NCBI RefSeq assembly: GCF_037975245.1
Contig: NC_092573.1
Location: 15,924,265-15,984,264 of the forward strand
DNA length: 60,000 nucleotides
Direction of reading: 5' to 3'
From: Apostichopus japonicus
Lineage: Eukaryota; Echinodermata; Holothuroidea; Aspidochirotida; Stichopodidae
Below, piece after piece: positions 1-11,141 of this stretch (position 1 is its first letter; every line of letters starts with the position of its first letter). Both the position numbers and the translations under genes were made by a program. Below the pieces are notes generated by a model, which was not told the origin of the DNA, did no database searches, and saw only the letters and a list, made by a program, of their open reading frames with translations.

Positions 1-252
1 GGGGCACCACAGTGCACCACAACCACGTGTCCCCCGGGGGCCTTCCCATAGGGTGCAGCCACAAACCGGCGCACGCAACTATATTTACAAGTTACCTCGC
101 AGGTCCCCATTTATACACCTGGGTGAAGAGAGGCAATGGAGATAAAGCGCCTTGCCCAAGGACACAACGCAATGATCTGGCCAGGGCTCGAACCTGTAAT
201 CCTTAGATCACAAGTCCACTGCCTTAACCACTTGACCACAACGCCCACTATA
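1..252 (-). mobile_element. tRNA-derived SINE-like element (partial at window edge)
   Basis: On the minus strand this begins with a tRNA-like head. An A-box-like TGGTCAAGTGG is followed by a B-box-like GGTTCGAGCCC (plus-strand positions about 190-235). A tRNA-unrelated body follows, with CCTTGGGCAAGGCGCTTTAT-type sequence. These are internal RNA polymerase III promoter boxes of the kind used by SINEs. It lies inside a CLPX intron, in the same orientation as the gene. It is not a functional tRNA: the cloverleaf is not convincing and the body continues well past tRNA length. The left end is cut by the window, so the full length is unknown. Confidence 0.6.
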
Positions 253-319
253 TAGGAAAGGAATCATGATAAGTTGAATGTTCTTTAGCTTCTGTTTTGT
301 TCTTCTCCTTTAAACCTAC

Positions 320-484
320 CTTGTTGAGCTTTGTCGACATTAAAGTTGGCATCAATCAATAGTTTGCCGATAACAGATTCAATGTCTTCACCAACATAGC
401 CAGCCTGTGTAAGAGTGGTGCAATCGCAAATTGCAAACGGTACGTCCAAACAGGCTGCAATTGTCTGGGCTAACAGAGTCTTGC
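320..484 (-). CDS. CLPX: CLPX coding exon 6 (Walker A end, [14 protein letters not shown])
   Basis: The acceptor is TTTTACAG|GCAAG and the donor CAACAAG|GTAGGT. It encodes residues 294-347 and ends at KAQQ, just before the Walker B segment of known ClpX proteins. The next exon must lie left of base 1. Confidence 0.9.
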
Positions 485-3400
485 CTGTAAAACATTAAAT
501 AAACAAACAACATCCTTTATAGAACACTTTCACTATTATCATGTAACTTGCAACATTCTGCCTGCCACAAAACAAAGTCGTGCAACCAAATCTTTAATTG
601 TTGAATTATGTTTGGAATAATGATATGAGGACAGTATTGATTCTTGTACAGTATAAAAACCTATCACCTAATGCATTAGTGATGGGAATGGGTACCATCA
701 ATACTACCCAGTCCAGGCCATTACTACCCAGTCGGGATATTCGTAACAATCACTAAATCATTCTCCATTTTCAGTTACATTTGTATTCCACTTCCATTAT
801 TTCAACATTTGGTGAAATTCCGATCTATCTCGATGTGTTTAATTGTAAAATTAGAAGAAAATTTGTTAAGATTTCAGCTCGAGAAAGTTTTGATCAACTA
901 TGTTTGTCCAAAAAGGAGCCCAGTTACTACAGTTAAGGACTAGCAGTTATAAATTCAGTCACAAATCAAACTAGATAGATTGAAGTCCAAAGAATAACCA
1001 CATTGAAGTTCAAAGTTACATTCTACAAGTTGATATTTTGGCATACTGTAAAACAGCTCAGTGATACCTTTGATTCAACACCTGAAGTTATTGAACAAAT
1101 ATTCTGTTCTGAGTAATGTAGAAGAAGAAACCAAGCAAACTTAAAGAGTCAGCTCTGATACGAGAATCTAATATAAGATTCTTTAACAAGAATGAATAAT
1201 TAGTTCATGACATTGTTTCAAAATCTATTTATGTCATGACAAATACTCTGAATTGATAAAAAACAACAGCTTTCTGTCTTTGACTTACATACACCTGATA
1301 ACTTATTTACGCAGCTATTTAAAGACATCCACAATATGATACAACAGGTCTATATTAAGATAGATAACAATGTACCATGAACTTAACGTTAACCCAAATA
1401 GGTATTACAGACGACCTTTGATCCCACAAGATTTTTGAATCCAACTATTTACAGTAACAATTAGTGAAAACCACAGACAAACTGTAAATAAAGAGTTAGA
1501 TCAGGAGGTACAAATAAAGCTACCAAAGTTCAAGCTAAACCGATTGAAACAATTGAAAAACATTGTTTTATCAGATTGGCAAGATCATACCATGCCAAAT
1601 ATAGCTTATGCAGATAATCTAAATAGTTTCATGGTGGTGGACATCTGTAACTTGTCCTACATCAAAAAAACCATATGAACATGAAACAGGTAGTCCAACT
1701 AGAGATATTACCAGACATTACCCGTTAAAATGAGAGCATGTTATTAATACTTGAAGGAAGTAATATATGTTTGGTGTTGCACCAATTATTGACATGCATT
1801 ATCGGTATCGGCTGATATTGCTGATATCTGTCCAATATCAGTATTGGTAAAATTAGCATCATTAACCCATAGTTCACAACCTATAGGCTATTGCTTCTTC
1901 AAAACAAACATGTTTTTTCAGAGGTAAGTTTAAAATATTTTGGCCTAGAGACCAACCCCCATTCTTTGGCATTCAATGAGATCTTAATTTACAATTTTAG
2001 GCTCTAATTAACCAGTAAATCATGTGGTGCAAACAAATTGAAATGCATCCTTATCAGTAGGCCTACATACTGTAACACAAGCTTGATCACTGCTAATTGC
2101 AACACAGAGCAAGATACTCTTCATCATCATTTGTCTCAGTCTGTACTGTGTACAAACTTGGTACATACAAACTAATAATGCATACTTTGCACGGAACTAC
2201 TGCACTAATTAACAGGCTAGGCCTACAGGTAGAAGCCGCAATGACATGATGATGGCAATTAACTCATAGACTATGGTTTTGCACAAGTGTTATGGGATTA
2301 ACTTTGTTTGGCCCTTCACACTGCTAAAAAAGTTTCCTACTGGAAGCAGTCACTGTACCAAACACAGTGTTTAGAGTTGATGTGCGGAAAATCACATCCA
2401 CAATACACAATTATCTGTCATTTTGGTACAATGTTTTCGCCAACCATAGCATGGAATTGCTAAGTTCATTAGGTTTCACTGTGCCATACACTAACACAAT
2501 GTGATGATATTTAGGTTCGTTAACACAAAAAAAAACAAAGTTGTGAAAAGAGTCCCCTCACATTGAAGAATGACAAGGCAGTGAAGTGTCAAATGGTAGT
2601 TATGGAGAATTGCCTGTTGGTTGATATGGACAGAACACTGAGAAATTAGCTCCCTTTTTGTTAAAAAAAAATACTTTCCTTTAAGCAAAACAGGTTGACT
2701 TTTCTTTGCAGAGAATTTTTTTTTCTATTACTATTGACTAGATTGTTTTCTAATGAATGGCATGTAGCAGTTCATAAGTGACCAAATAGAATAAACTATC
2801 TGTGGATATTATTTGGCCATCGTCTTGTGTAAAATTAAGTGGTTCAAAGTTAACAACCAAACTTTAAAGACATTGTAATTCCATCATCTGTTTGACCTTT
2901 AGAAGGTCATCAGATGTGTATAACATTTGTCAACTAGTTCAGGAAAACTGGATCTGGGTCAGGCTTTGCCTACACTAATTCCTTACAACTTTTAAAACAG
3001 AAAGAAATTCTGCCGATCGAAGCAGTGGCAGCAGTCTCTAACATGCGATTTGTATTTTGATGGTAAATTTATGGTCACTTGTCTTACCTGATCCAGTTGG
3101 ACCAAGCATAAGAATATTACTCTTCTCCAGCTTCATGTCATATTGTCCATTCTCCAGTAAGGTCCTACCTCGGACCTGCTGCGGTGGTTCCGACTTAGCT
3201 TGATCCTGTGGTTGCTGTGGAGATACAGCACCAAGGGCATTCCCCTGACTGGTTATACCTGCCAGTTGCAACAGTTCTGAAAGTAAAATACAGCACCATC
3301 TTGATGAATGCAACGTTTTCAAAATATAGTATCATCCACAATCAAATTTGCACAAAATTATTCCTTTTAAACCCAAACACATATCATACAGTGTTTGCTT

Positions 3401-6083
3401 GTTTGTGGACAAGTCAACTACAATATCCCAGGAAACCACATATCCACAAGACCCTACTACTAAGGTAAAGCCTCTCAGAACCCTTTTTTTATCCACTTAC
3501 ACAATTAAGGAGTCGATTTGGATGGACACAAATAGATCTCCTGTTTGACTTATTCAAGATGGTTATCAAAGCTTGATAACAAAGTCCACACCAGTATACA
3601 CAAACCATCCAGTAACAGGAGCAAATATGAGACCAGAAAGTGTGCAACCATGCAACAAAGAAAACAAGGGTTACTCACTGGGTACACACTATTGAAGAAA
3701 TTCTTTAATCTTAAACTTTATACATTGGTGTAAATCACTATAAATGCTTCAACCATGTTAGTTGAATGAACTGACAATTTAAAGAACATTTTGTCCCAGA
3801 TGAGAATTTTGCACTGTATGTAAAATGCTGAGACAAACCCTTTCTGAATATTAACATACAAAGGTAAATTTCTTACCTCTAGGAGTATAGGTGTTTGTGG
3901 CTTTGTTATCTGCAGGTTCCTGCTTGGATGGCTGAGGTGGAATGTTGTTGCTTATTCTCTTGTAGTGGTTGTAAACAGCCACAGAAAGTATTTTCTTGGC
4001 TAATTCTTGACCTACAACAAACCTGTTGAGATATTCATATATCTGAAAAGGAGGGGAAAACAGATGTACAGATCAGAATGTTTTTCATATGTACAGATCA
4101 GAATGTCTTTCACATGTACAGATCAGAATGTCTTTCACATGTACAGATCAGATTGTCTTTCACATGTACAGATCAGAATGTCTTTCACATGTACAGATCA
4201 GAATGTCTTTCACATGTACAGATCAGAATGTCTTTCACATGTACAGATCAGAATGTCTTTCACATGTACAGATCAGAATGTCTTTCACATGTACAGATCA
4301 GAATGTCTTTCACATGTACAGATCAGAATGTCTTTCACATGTACAGATCAGAATGTCTTTCACATGTACAGATCAGAATGTCTTTCACATGTACAGATCA
4401 GAATGTCTTTCATATCAATGTATTATCATAACATTATGTATTAATTTACATAATATGTAAAAACTAACCATTTTAAACTTGAAATGTGTAATAACACACA
4501 TATATGCATAAAGGTGCACACTATCATCAACTGACTATAGTGTGCACCTGTTGAACTCAACAGATAGGAGAAGAATACACAAGATTACTTCATCTGCATC
4601 ATCTCTGTTACTTTAACAATCACTCACATACAAACATTATATGAAAGTGAAACACAAAGGGGGAAAGGCTAAGTTAATATTCCCAGGTGGATGCCACTTG
4701 TAATGAGAAGACACTCATTTAGTTGCTGTACTGTACCTTTTTTGGAGGTGGAGGTGGAGCACGTTCTGGTTTGGGTGGGGTTGCGTCTTTCAAAGTCTTC
4801 CTACTGTCTGTCTCTGATAAAACTACGAAGAAGTGATGGCATTTCTCACATTTCACAAACCTTGTGGATGCTGTCAAGAAAAAAAGGAAATTTGAGTTTA
4901 AACATTTACACCTTTTCAAAGTGTTAGGCATTCCCCTTGCTTCATCTGACTACCTGATCACATTCTGTTTCATACTTGGCATATTTAGCTTATGCATTCC
5001 TGCTAGCACAACTTTACATAAACAGGTTTTAAAACAAGACATATTAATCAACACAAGCTTGTAATACATTTCACTATACAACAATACAGCAATTTTTACA
5101 CTGTTTTAACAGACAAAACTTGTAAAACTTACAGACAAATGTTTCTACATGAGTACAAGGGTCACCACACTTTGGACAACTTAGATGACCAGATCTGCCA
5201 CTTCCACCTCTCCCACCGCTGCCACCAGTCGTACTTCCACCACTGCTGCCACCAACTGAGTTACCACTTCCTCTTGATTTCCTGCCTGGTGGAATATCCT
5301 TACTGCCACCGTCATTTGAAGTACTTGCACAACAAATTCCAGATGAGGACAAGTATCTTCTTGGTAACATGTGTTGAGAACAGCTCTGTGTTGTGAACTG
5401 CCTCGATTTCAGGGTGCGTGGTACTACAGTTAAACCTGAAAGGAAGTAAAAAGATATAACATAGGCCTGATTACCACATGTGTCTAAGGTGAATCTTTTA
5501 GAATTGGTCACACCATCACACATAATGTACCTTAAGCTTTCCATCCATTATCTACAAGCAGTCCATCTGTTAGGTTTAGTTAGACCTGTATCCCTACCAC
5601 ATGATGTGCAACTAAAGGATGGTCCAAAGAAAAATCATTTTCACTGATGAATATTAGAAGAATATACGTCGATCAATTCATTCCCACATAACCGATATCG
5701 ACAGCTGAATTTGCCATATTTAGAAATCAATATAATTTGATGTGATTAAATTGCATAACTGATCTCAAGATGCTTAGTAGGTTGTCCCATTCAAGTGAAA
5801 TGTGAACTCTAGATTGACTGTATCAATTAGACATGAATTATTACTGTACTTGATGCAACATTTCAAGGTAAATTGCTTCAAGTACAATTGTGGATTATGT
5901 ACATTAGGTTTAATCATGATTTGTGCATTATGTTCATGAGAATAGCAGAAAAGAGTGATCAAGAATAAAGTGATGATTGTGTCAAAGAAAAGCCTCACCT
6001 GAATTGTGCACACATGTGACACTGGAAACTCGTCCAATAACTGTCTGCAGTGGTCTCACTGCCATTTTCACTGATCCTGGCAT
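320..6083 (-). CDS. CLPX: CLPX, mitochondrial ATP-dependent Clp protease ATP-binding subunit (5' part, six exons)
   Basis: ClpX is the AAA+ unfoldase of the mitochondrial matrix ClpXP protease; it unfolds substrates and feeds them to ClpP. Six minus-strand exons join in phase: 5999-6083, 5133-5435, 4737-4870, 3877-4042, 3088-3276 and 320-484, giving 347 complete codons. Residues 1 to about 75 are Arg/Ser-rich without acidic runs, as in a mitochondrial presequence. A Gly/Ser linker follows, then a C4 zinc finger (C115, C118, C137, C140; [14 protein letters not shown] and [10 protein letters not shown]). Next are a proline-rich linker, [10 protein letters not shown] and [10 protein letters not shown], Walker A GPTGSGKT (288-295) and [20 protein letters not shown]. 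Walker B, sensors and the C-terminal domain lie beyond the left edge. The order and motifs match animal CLPX closely. The start is the first ATG (6081-6083); a second Met at codon 7 is possible. Confidence 0.95.
485..3087 (-). other. CLPX intron (2.6 kb), no further gene seen
   Basis: AT-rich intronic sequence between the two exons that share the Walker A loop. I see no coding exon, RNA gene or clear mobile-element boundary, only short homopolymer runs (for example around 2525 and 2664). Confidence 0.6.
3088..3276 (-). CDS. CLPX: CLPX coding exon 5 (insert and Walker A, first part)
   Basis: The acceptor is CTTTCAG|AACTG and the donor TCAG|GTAAGA. It encodes residues 231-292: LLQLAGI, a Gln/Pro-rich insert, then [15 protein letters not shown]. 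The next intron splits the last glycine codon of the Walker A loop (GPTGSG|KT). Confidence 0.9.
3877..4042 (-). CDS. CLPX: CLPX coding exon 4 (start of AAA+ region)
   Basis: The acceptor is CCTTTTCAG|ATATATG and the donor AGAG|GTAAGA. It encodes residues 175-229, including [14 protein letters not shown] and [16 protein letters not shown] 25-bp minisatellite starts only about 20 bases upstream of the acceptor (see 4064-4413). Confidence 0.9.
4064..4413. repeat. 25-bp minisatellite, 14 copies, in CLPX intron
   Basis: The unit ACATGTACAGATCAGAATG plus TCTTTC repeats 14 times almost without change. Because 25 is not a multiple of 3 and the unit lacks stops, all three forward frames are open here; these open frames are artefacts of the repeat. 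On the CLPX strand every unit contains TTCTGAT, which fits the yUnAy branch-point consensus. The unit nearest the acceptor places that A about 30 bases from the AG. Confidence 0.95.
4737..4870 (-). CDS. CLPX: CLPX coding exon 3 (second half of zinc finger, Pro-rich linker)
   Basis: The acceptor is GACAG|CATCC and the donor AAAAAG|GTACAG. It encodes residues 131-174, carrying C137 and C140 and the HHFFVVLSE segment typical of ClpX. It ends in a PPPPPKK linker directly before the IYEYLN start of the AAA+ region. Confidence 0.9.
5133..5435 (-). CDS. CLPX: CLPX coding exon 2 (presequence end, Gly/Ser linker, first half of zinc finger)
   Basis: The acceptor is TTTCAG|GT and the donor GTCT|GTAAGT. 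It encodes residues 30-129 and includes a GGSSGGS-type low-complexity linker, then C115 and C118 of the zinc finger. The intron falls inside the finger, before [10 protein letters not shown]. Confidence 0.9.
5999..6083 (-). CDS. CLPX: CLPX coding exon 1 (start codon, mitochondrial presequence)
   Basis: ATG is at 6083-6081; the exon encodes residues 1-28 plus one base of codon 29. The donor reads TCAG|GTGAGG on the minus strand. The encoded stretch is rich in Val, Arg and Ser with no acidic residues, as expected of a matrix-targeting signal. Confidence 0.85.
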
Positions 6084-7500
6084 TGTTATCACAATTAAGA
6101 GAGGAAAATAGTAATGCAAATTTCTCTTCTAGTTCTAGCTTACGTAATCCTGTGATTCTGAGAACTCATTTACTGCACGACTCAGATTGTGCAGTCACAA
6201 GGTAGTTTTTAGTTAGACCACAACTAACTGCAGTATTGCTGTAGCAAAGGCCTAAATTGATTAGTATTAGTAGGCTAGTAGAAGCACTGATTATCTCATG
6301 TAGCCTACACAATTTATCTTTTTGTTACAAAATCCCAACTTAAGACCTAAAGCCTTGAAACAAAATAATGGCAGCGATGGGGGCTTTTAGTGGACCACAA
6401 TAGCGGGCTGAGGTCAATGATTCCTGCAAGCGACCAAGTGTTACGTGATGGCTTGTAGTAGTACTGTAGTACAAATTAGTGGTAAGCTGGTGTCAATGTT
6501 TTCGTGCTTAACATGCACGAAGCAAACAACAATCACGAAGCGAGTGGCTGTTTCACTGTTTGTCAAGTTATATTGTTATACAAACTGTTAACTTCTTCCA
6601 CCTTGATTTCAGTTAACGTGTAGGCTACAACAATTCCTGTATTAATCCTTGTGCAAAGTCGCATAGGACGTATTGGTTTAAGAGGTTTCGCTTGCAGTGG
6701 TCGGTGACATAACTATAGTAAGCAATTCGATTGACCTTCGTACGTCCACGTAAAGCCAACATGTAACATCAATGCTAGGATGTCGACTGGGGAGCTCTTG
6801 CTGGCATCTACGTATAGCGTATGTGTTACACTGTGTGGAAACGTACTATATACCTAGCGTAATGTGAAATTTCGTAGAACTATTATATACGATTTGCGTA
6901 ACATGTCACGAAGTGTTACGTCATATTGCAAAATATAAGGAAAAGGCTAGATGTCCTTATTTTTATATTCTACTATTTGCAAGAAAACTCAAAAGGCATG
7001 TCATTGTGAAGTAATTGTACATTTTCCCCGTCAATAGATGCGAAATCATATATTTGTTTCAAAATTGATTGAGAACCTCAGAATTAAATCGTAATTGTAT
7101 GTTGTTACAATTAATATAATTTACTTAGTATAAAGGGCATCCGTAGTTCAAGTTGGCCAACCTGTCTCACTGCAGTTCTAGATCTTTGTCCCACTCCAAG
7201 ATAAATTTCATCGAGATTTTAAATTAATCGTTCAACCTAAAAACGGGTTCTAAAATCAAAGTGCAAACGAGTCACTCTCGGCCTCAGGTGTTCTCTGTTG
7301 AAGTCAGTGTTCGTTTGAATTTCCATTTTGGTGGGTATCAGGAGAGAAATTAAGAACTGCAGTGAGATTAAGACCAGAATGCAAAATGCATTGAGGTTTC
7401 GATGACTTTATTGCACTATGCGTTTGCTTCTTAGTAACCAGAACTAGGTGTATAATAGAAATGGCCCGAACCACCATTTTGATACAATTACATTATGGCA
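6084..7500. promoter_or_regulatory. CLPX upstream region / presumed 5' UTR and promoter
   Basis: Unique-looking sequence directly upstream of the CLPX start codon, without coding potential. The promoter should lie here by position, and the part to about 6.9 kb is somewhat richer in CG dinucleotides than the introns. No TATA box can be assigned with confidence. A 15-bp inverted repeat (TCTCACTGCAGTTCT at 7165-7179 and its complement at 7353-7367) is the only structure that stands out. Confidence 0.35.
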
Positions 7501-7554
7501 TGATAAACACAGGTCAGTCTACTGTAGGTGGCAATACACACCTCCACCAATATC

Positions 7555-8245
7555 AAAAGGGGTCTTGTACTCAATGTTATGAATCTACACACCAAGTATG
7601 AGAAGTATCCATGATTCCTATCGTTAGATATCATGTAAAAGGATTTTCAGAGTTTGACCTCTGGTGACCTCAAATGATATTGGACCTCACAAGCAACATG
7701 ATTCTTGTACTCAATATGGCAAATCCATATACCATGTATGAAAAGTATCCATGATTTCTAGGATGAGAAATATTGTTTTCAAAGTTTTCAGGCCTCGACA
7801 AGTACTTCAAAAGTACTCGCTATTTGGCGAACGTGACTCAAAATCTACGAGCCAAATTTCACTCGCCACTACAATTGGGCATATACATGGTGCTACGTAA
7901 TTGCATATTGGAAAATTATGTTCATATTGGTAGATTATGAAACAATGTTTCCACAATTTGGCCTCTGGTGACTCCAAATGACATTTGACCTCCATAAAAC
8001 ACAATATGCTTCTTGTAATAAACGTGTCACTACTACATACTCAATATGAAATTGGTCCAAGTTTCCCTTCTTGAAATATCGTGTTTACAAGGTTTTCACA
8101 TTTTGACCCATAGTGACGCCAAATGACCTTCGACCTTCTTTCAATACATTAGGCTTCTTCTACTCAATGTGGTACACATACTCACCAAATATAAGATTGG
8201 TCCAAGCTTTTCATCTTGAGATTTCGTGTTTACAAGCGAGGTATC
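7555..8245. repeat. Diverged ~150-bp tandem repeat units rich in TGACCT
   Basis: About four diverged units share the pattern CTTGTACTCAATNTGG, CATGTATGAAAAGTATCCATG, then TTTGACCTCTGGTGACC and AATGACNTTNGACCT. Units start near 7560, 7703, 8013 and 8154. The second is enlarged by an inserted segment at about 7788-7930. It looks like an old dispersed repeat, not a gene. Confidence 0.6.
7788..7870 (+). repeat. Dispersed repeat copy A
   Basis: Shares the pattern CAGGCCTCNACAAGTA, TTCAAAAGTACT, GCGTGACTNAAAATCTAC and ACTCGNCAC, in the same order, with 15931-16023. It sits within one unit of the TGACCT-rich repeat, so it may be an insertion. Confidence 0.55.
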
Positions 8246-8283
8246 ACACACGCACACGCAAACGCACCCACACACACACACCA
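8245..8283. repeat. CA-rich microsatellite
   Basis: Imperfect CACACACGCACACGCAAACG followed by CACACACACAC. A second short CA run lies at about 8570-8584. Confidence 0.85.
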
Positions 8284-8649
8284 AATACGTACATAAGTCA
8301 CCATCCTGCGTGACTGCATAGGTTAGGATTATCATCGAAACCAGAAATGAATAAAATTTGCTGATTAGTAAACTCGTCTTCAACCGATTGGTGGTCATAT
8401 TTCTCGTACCTTGACATCGGGCCCACCTGGAGCCCGGGCCCAGGGAGTTCGCACCGGTTTAATAGCGCGTCTGTTCTGGGGCCAGCAGTCGTCTACTTCT
8501 TCCCCGGCTGATGTCAAACATCCCCCCAACTAACGATGAAAGTTGAGATTCATACCCCTCCCCCTCCTACACACACACACACCGCCACTTTTTGCACGTC
8601 ACTTTTCAACGGTTATTTATTAGTAATATGTCCGGCGACGGATCAAATA

Positions 8650-8820
8650 CAGGCGCGTATTCAGGGGGGCGTTGGGGGCGCGCGCCCCCGGGTAAGAAAA
8701 AGAGGAGAGAAAAAAGAGAAGAAAAAAGGGGAAAGAGGAGGGAGGAGAGGAAGGAAGGGAAAAGAAAAAGAAGAAAGAGAGAAGAAAAGGAGAAAAGGAC
8801 GCGCCCATCACTTCTTGAGA
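8650..8820 (+). mobile_element. GC-rich element fragment with polypurine tail, copy 1
   Basis: Begins CAGGCGCGTATTCAGG, followed by a G-run, a GCGCGC block and CCCCGGGTAAG, then about 110 bases of almost pure A/G. The same order recurs at 10514-10690. Open frames here encode only Arg/Lys/Glu low complexity and I do not call them genes. Confidence 0.6.
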
Positions 8821-9837
8821 TTGTTCCCATCTGCATGAAAACGCGCGCCCACAAGCCTACGCCCCACCCCTCTAATCGCTTCCCGATGAGTTACGGAACT
8901 TAATTAATGACCTTTGCCCGTCGTACCAAGACCTTGACAAAATCCGGCAACGCACGACTTCATCGATAACAAGTGATCGTGTTGTGTATTAATGACGTCT
9001 AGAGGTCGTGCACTGACCTACATAGAGTGTGACCACTCCCGACTTGCAATTTCCCAAGATCAGGCCCCGAAAAATCCAAGAAATCCCAAGGGCACTGTAC
9101 TGTATGGATATCTAGCAATATCTAGCGATATCTAGGGATGAAAATCCAAAGATTTTCCCTAAACTGAAGGCAGATAGAGAATCGAAGCCTTCAGTGTGTA
9201 ATGAACTTGAAACTGTTCGTCTTTCGAAATGAAAAGAATGTGGGGTGTAACTCCTATGGGCTAGGACTGTGCTGAGCCGGTGGCCACGACCAAAAGGGGG
9301 CCCGCTATACTGATGCACAGAAAAAGGGTACCACTTTGGATAGGGAGGGCCCGTGGCTGGGAAAGAAAAACTCATGCAAGACTGAACAAGACAAGATACA
9401 TATTTTCACGTGATACGGAATACGGACATCATGATCATGGGCTCATTGGGTATTAATGTCTGTATCGAGCTAGTTGTGTTATTTATTATTATAATGAAAA
9501 CAACATATAGAATTTAAAACCAATTCCAGCCAATGTTGTACTGAGCCTATGCTTAGGTTTGATTACTGTATTTGTACAGTAGTCTCAATTATACTCCATA
9601 CAGTAGGGAGCACTTGCCCACCCCACCACTGGAAAATTAATAAAAAAGTTAAGCATTTGACATTTCAATGGTTTCCCCCAACCAACAGTTCTCTAGTTAG
9701 CTTATTGCATACGGACCCATAATGCATTACTGAAATTATTGAAAGTCAAAATCCTAAGACATGAGATCTCAAAATAACCGATGTGTGAACGCAACTTGAA
9801 CGGGACGTGTCTTTTCCGACGATCTAGTAGTATTTTT

Positions 9838-10510
9838 TCGGCCAAAAAAAATCGTCGTACGCTCCGCGCCAACCGATAGTGGCGCTCCGCTTAGATAGTA
9901 TCAAGTAGTGTGTTACACCTATATGACCTACTGATCCCCCCTTGTTAACATTTCTGCGGACTAGGCCTCCTGATAGGGGGCCCGTTTGGGCCAGGAGCCC
10001 CCCCCCCCCCGGGTGATCATTACACCACTTGTGGAGCATTGCACAATAAACAGATAATAGTTCTTTATATCAGTCTCATTTCAATTATTCGAATTTTTAA
10101 AGCAAACTGCAGATATCACATCATATCAGTGAGCATGACAGTGACGTTCCGGGATGAACAGCCTACAAACTGTAGATGTGCGTAGTGTTCGGGAATATCT
10201 GGTATATTTTCATTTCCTTCAACGAAGTTTTATAGTAGCCGTTATAAGAGGTTTAATATTTGTACACCAAATCTAACTGTGTCTGAATTTTCGAAAATTC
10301 CCTGACCACCATTCTTCATCATACTTCCCTCTATACTCGTGCAATTTTGACCGGTCTGTTAGGGGTTGAAGGAGGTTTTTCTATATTGGTTGTCCATAGA
10401 TGGAATTTTGTGCAACATTATGGGTATGTTTTGAAGTGAATTTATTCACCAGAACTGTTAATTTCAAATTCTGAACAAATAATGGGCTTCAAACCTTGAA
10501 AATGGTGCTT
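9838..10510 (+). mobile_element. Repetitive segment A (paralogue of 11142-12134)
   Basis: Contains the GCGCCAACCGATAGTGGCGC block, CATCATATCAGTGAGCATG, GATGAACAGCCT and TAGTGTTCGG. It continues with a long stretch (to CTTCAAACCTTG) that matches 11142-12134 at moderate identity. It is uninterrupted and so acts as the pre-insertion version of the other copy. It shows no intact coding frame. Confidence 0.7.
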
Positions 10511-10513
10511 ACA

Positions 10514-10690
10514 CAGGTGCGTATCCAGGGGGGGGCGTTGGGGGCGCGCGCCCCCCGGGTAAGGAAAAGAGGAGAGAAAAAAGAGAAGAAAAAAGGGAAA
10601 AGGAGGGGGAAAAAAGAAAAGGAGGAGAGGAAGGAAGGGAAAAGAAAAAGAAAAAAGAGAGAAAAAGGAGAAAAGGAGGGAGTAGAAGAT
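10514..10690 (+). mobile_element. GC-rich element fragment with polypurine tail, copy 2
   Basis: Begins CAGGTGCGTATCCAGG, then a G-run, GCGCGCGCCCCCCGGGTAAG and about 120 bases of A/G. It matches 8650-8820 closely. Confidence 0.6.
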
Positions 10691-11141
10691 AGCCAAGACC
10701 TCGGGAAGAGAAAGAGGAACAGTCATAGTTAAAGCGCTGATCCCTATTATATACACATGGTAGCCAGTGACAGATCGAGGATTACGGAGGGGGTTTGCGC
10801 CTCACCCTACCCCTTACACCGACAACTCCATTTTTGACGTTTCCATTTTTCCTCTCTCACTAATGTATCTATATAAATACTATATATGGTCTATCATAAC
10901 GCGTGTGTGTGTATGGACGCCTTAAACAATTGTACAATTGTGCTATATGGAACCAACTGTGGCTGGTCTTGAACTCGACCGAGTCGTCGGGGAACATGAC
11001 GCATTTCGGGAAGGGGGCGACCGCCCCCCCCCCCCCCGAGCAAATTTTCTTTATGACATCACTAGTAATTTCAAAATAGACAATGCTTAGATGCAACTTA
11101 CAAGGCCTGGGAAGTGTCATTTCCAGCGATCTGGGAGGCAT

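Noticed and set aside
1-252. Possible tRNA gene (A and B boxes); also at 28388-28658 and 35841-36145
   Set aside because: The boxes fit but there is no convincing cloverleaf, and sequence continues into long unrelated bodies with simple-repeat tails, as in SINEs.
4007-4460. Three overlapping forward open frames encoding a 25-residue repeat protein ([16 protein letters not shown]...)
   Set aside because: The 25-bp minisatellite lacks stops in any frame, so all three frames are open by arithmetic. It lies inside a CLPX intron on the opposite strand.
5139-5396. Plus-strand open frame with His/Cys-rich sequence resembling zinc-binding protein
   Set aside because: It is the antisense shadow of CLPX exon 2, which has strong family identity.
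7165-7367. MITE bounded by the 15-bp inverted repeat TCTCACTGCAGTTCT
   Set aside because: The arms are perfect but there is no target duplication and no second copy in the window. A chance or regulatory inverted repeat is equally likely.
8536-8903. Basic open frames rich in Arg/Lys/Glu (and similar at 10496-10732)
   Set aside because: Both come from a polypurine tail of a mobile element; the protein is low complexity and the two frames are copies of one repeat.
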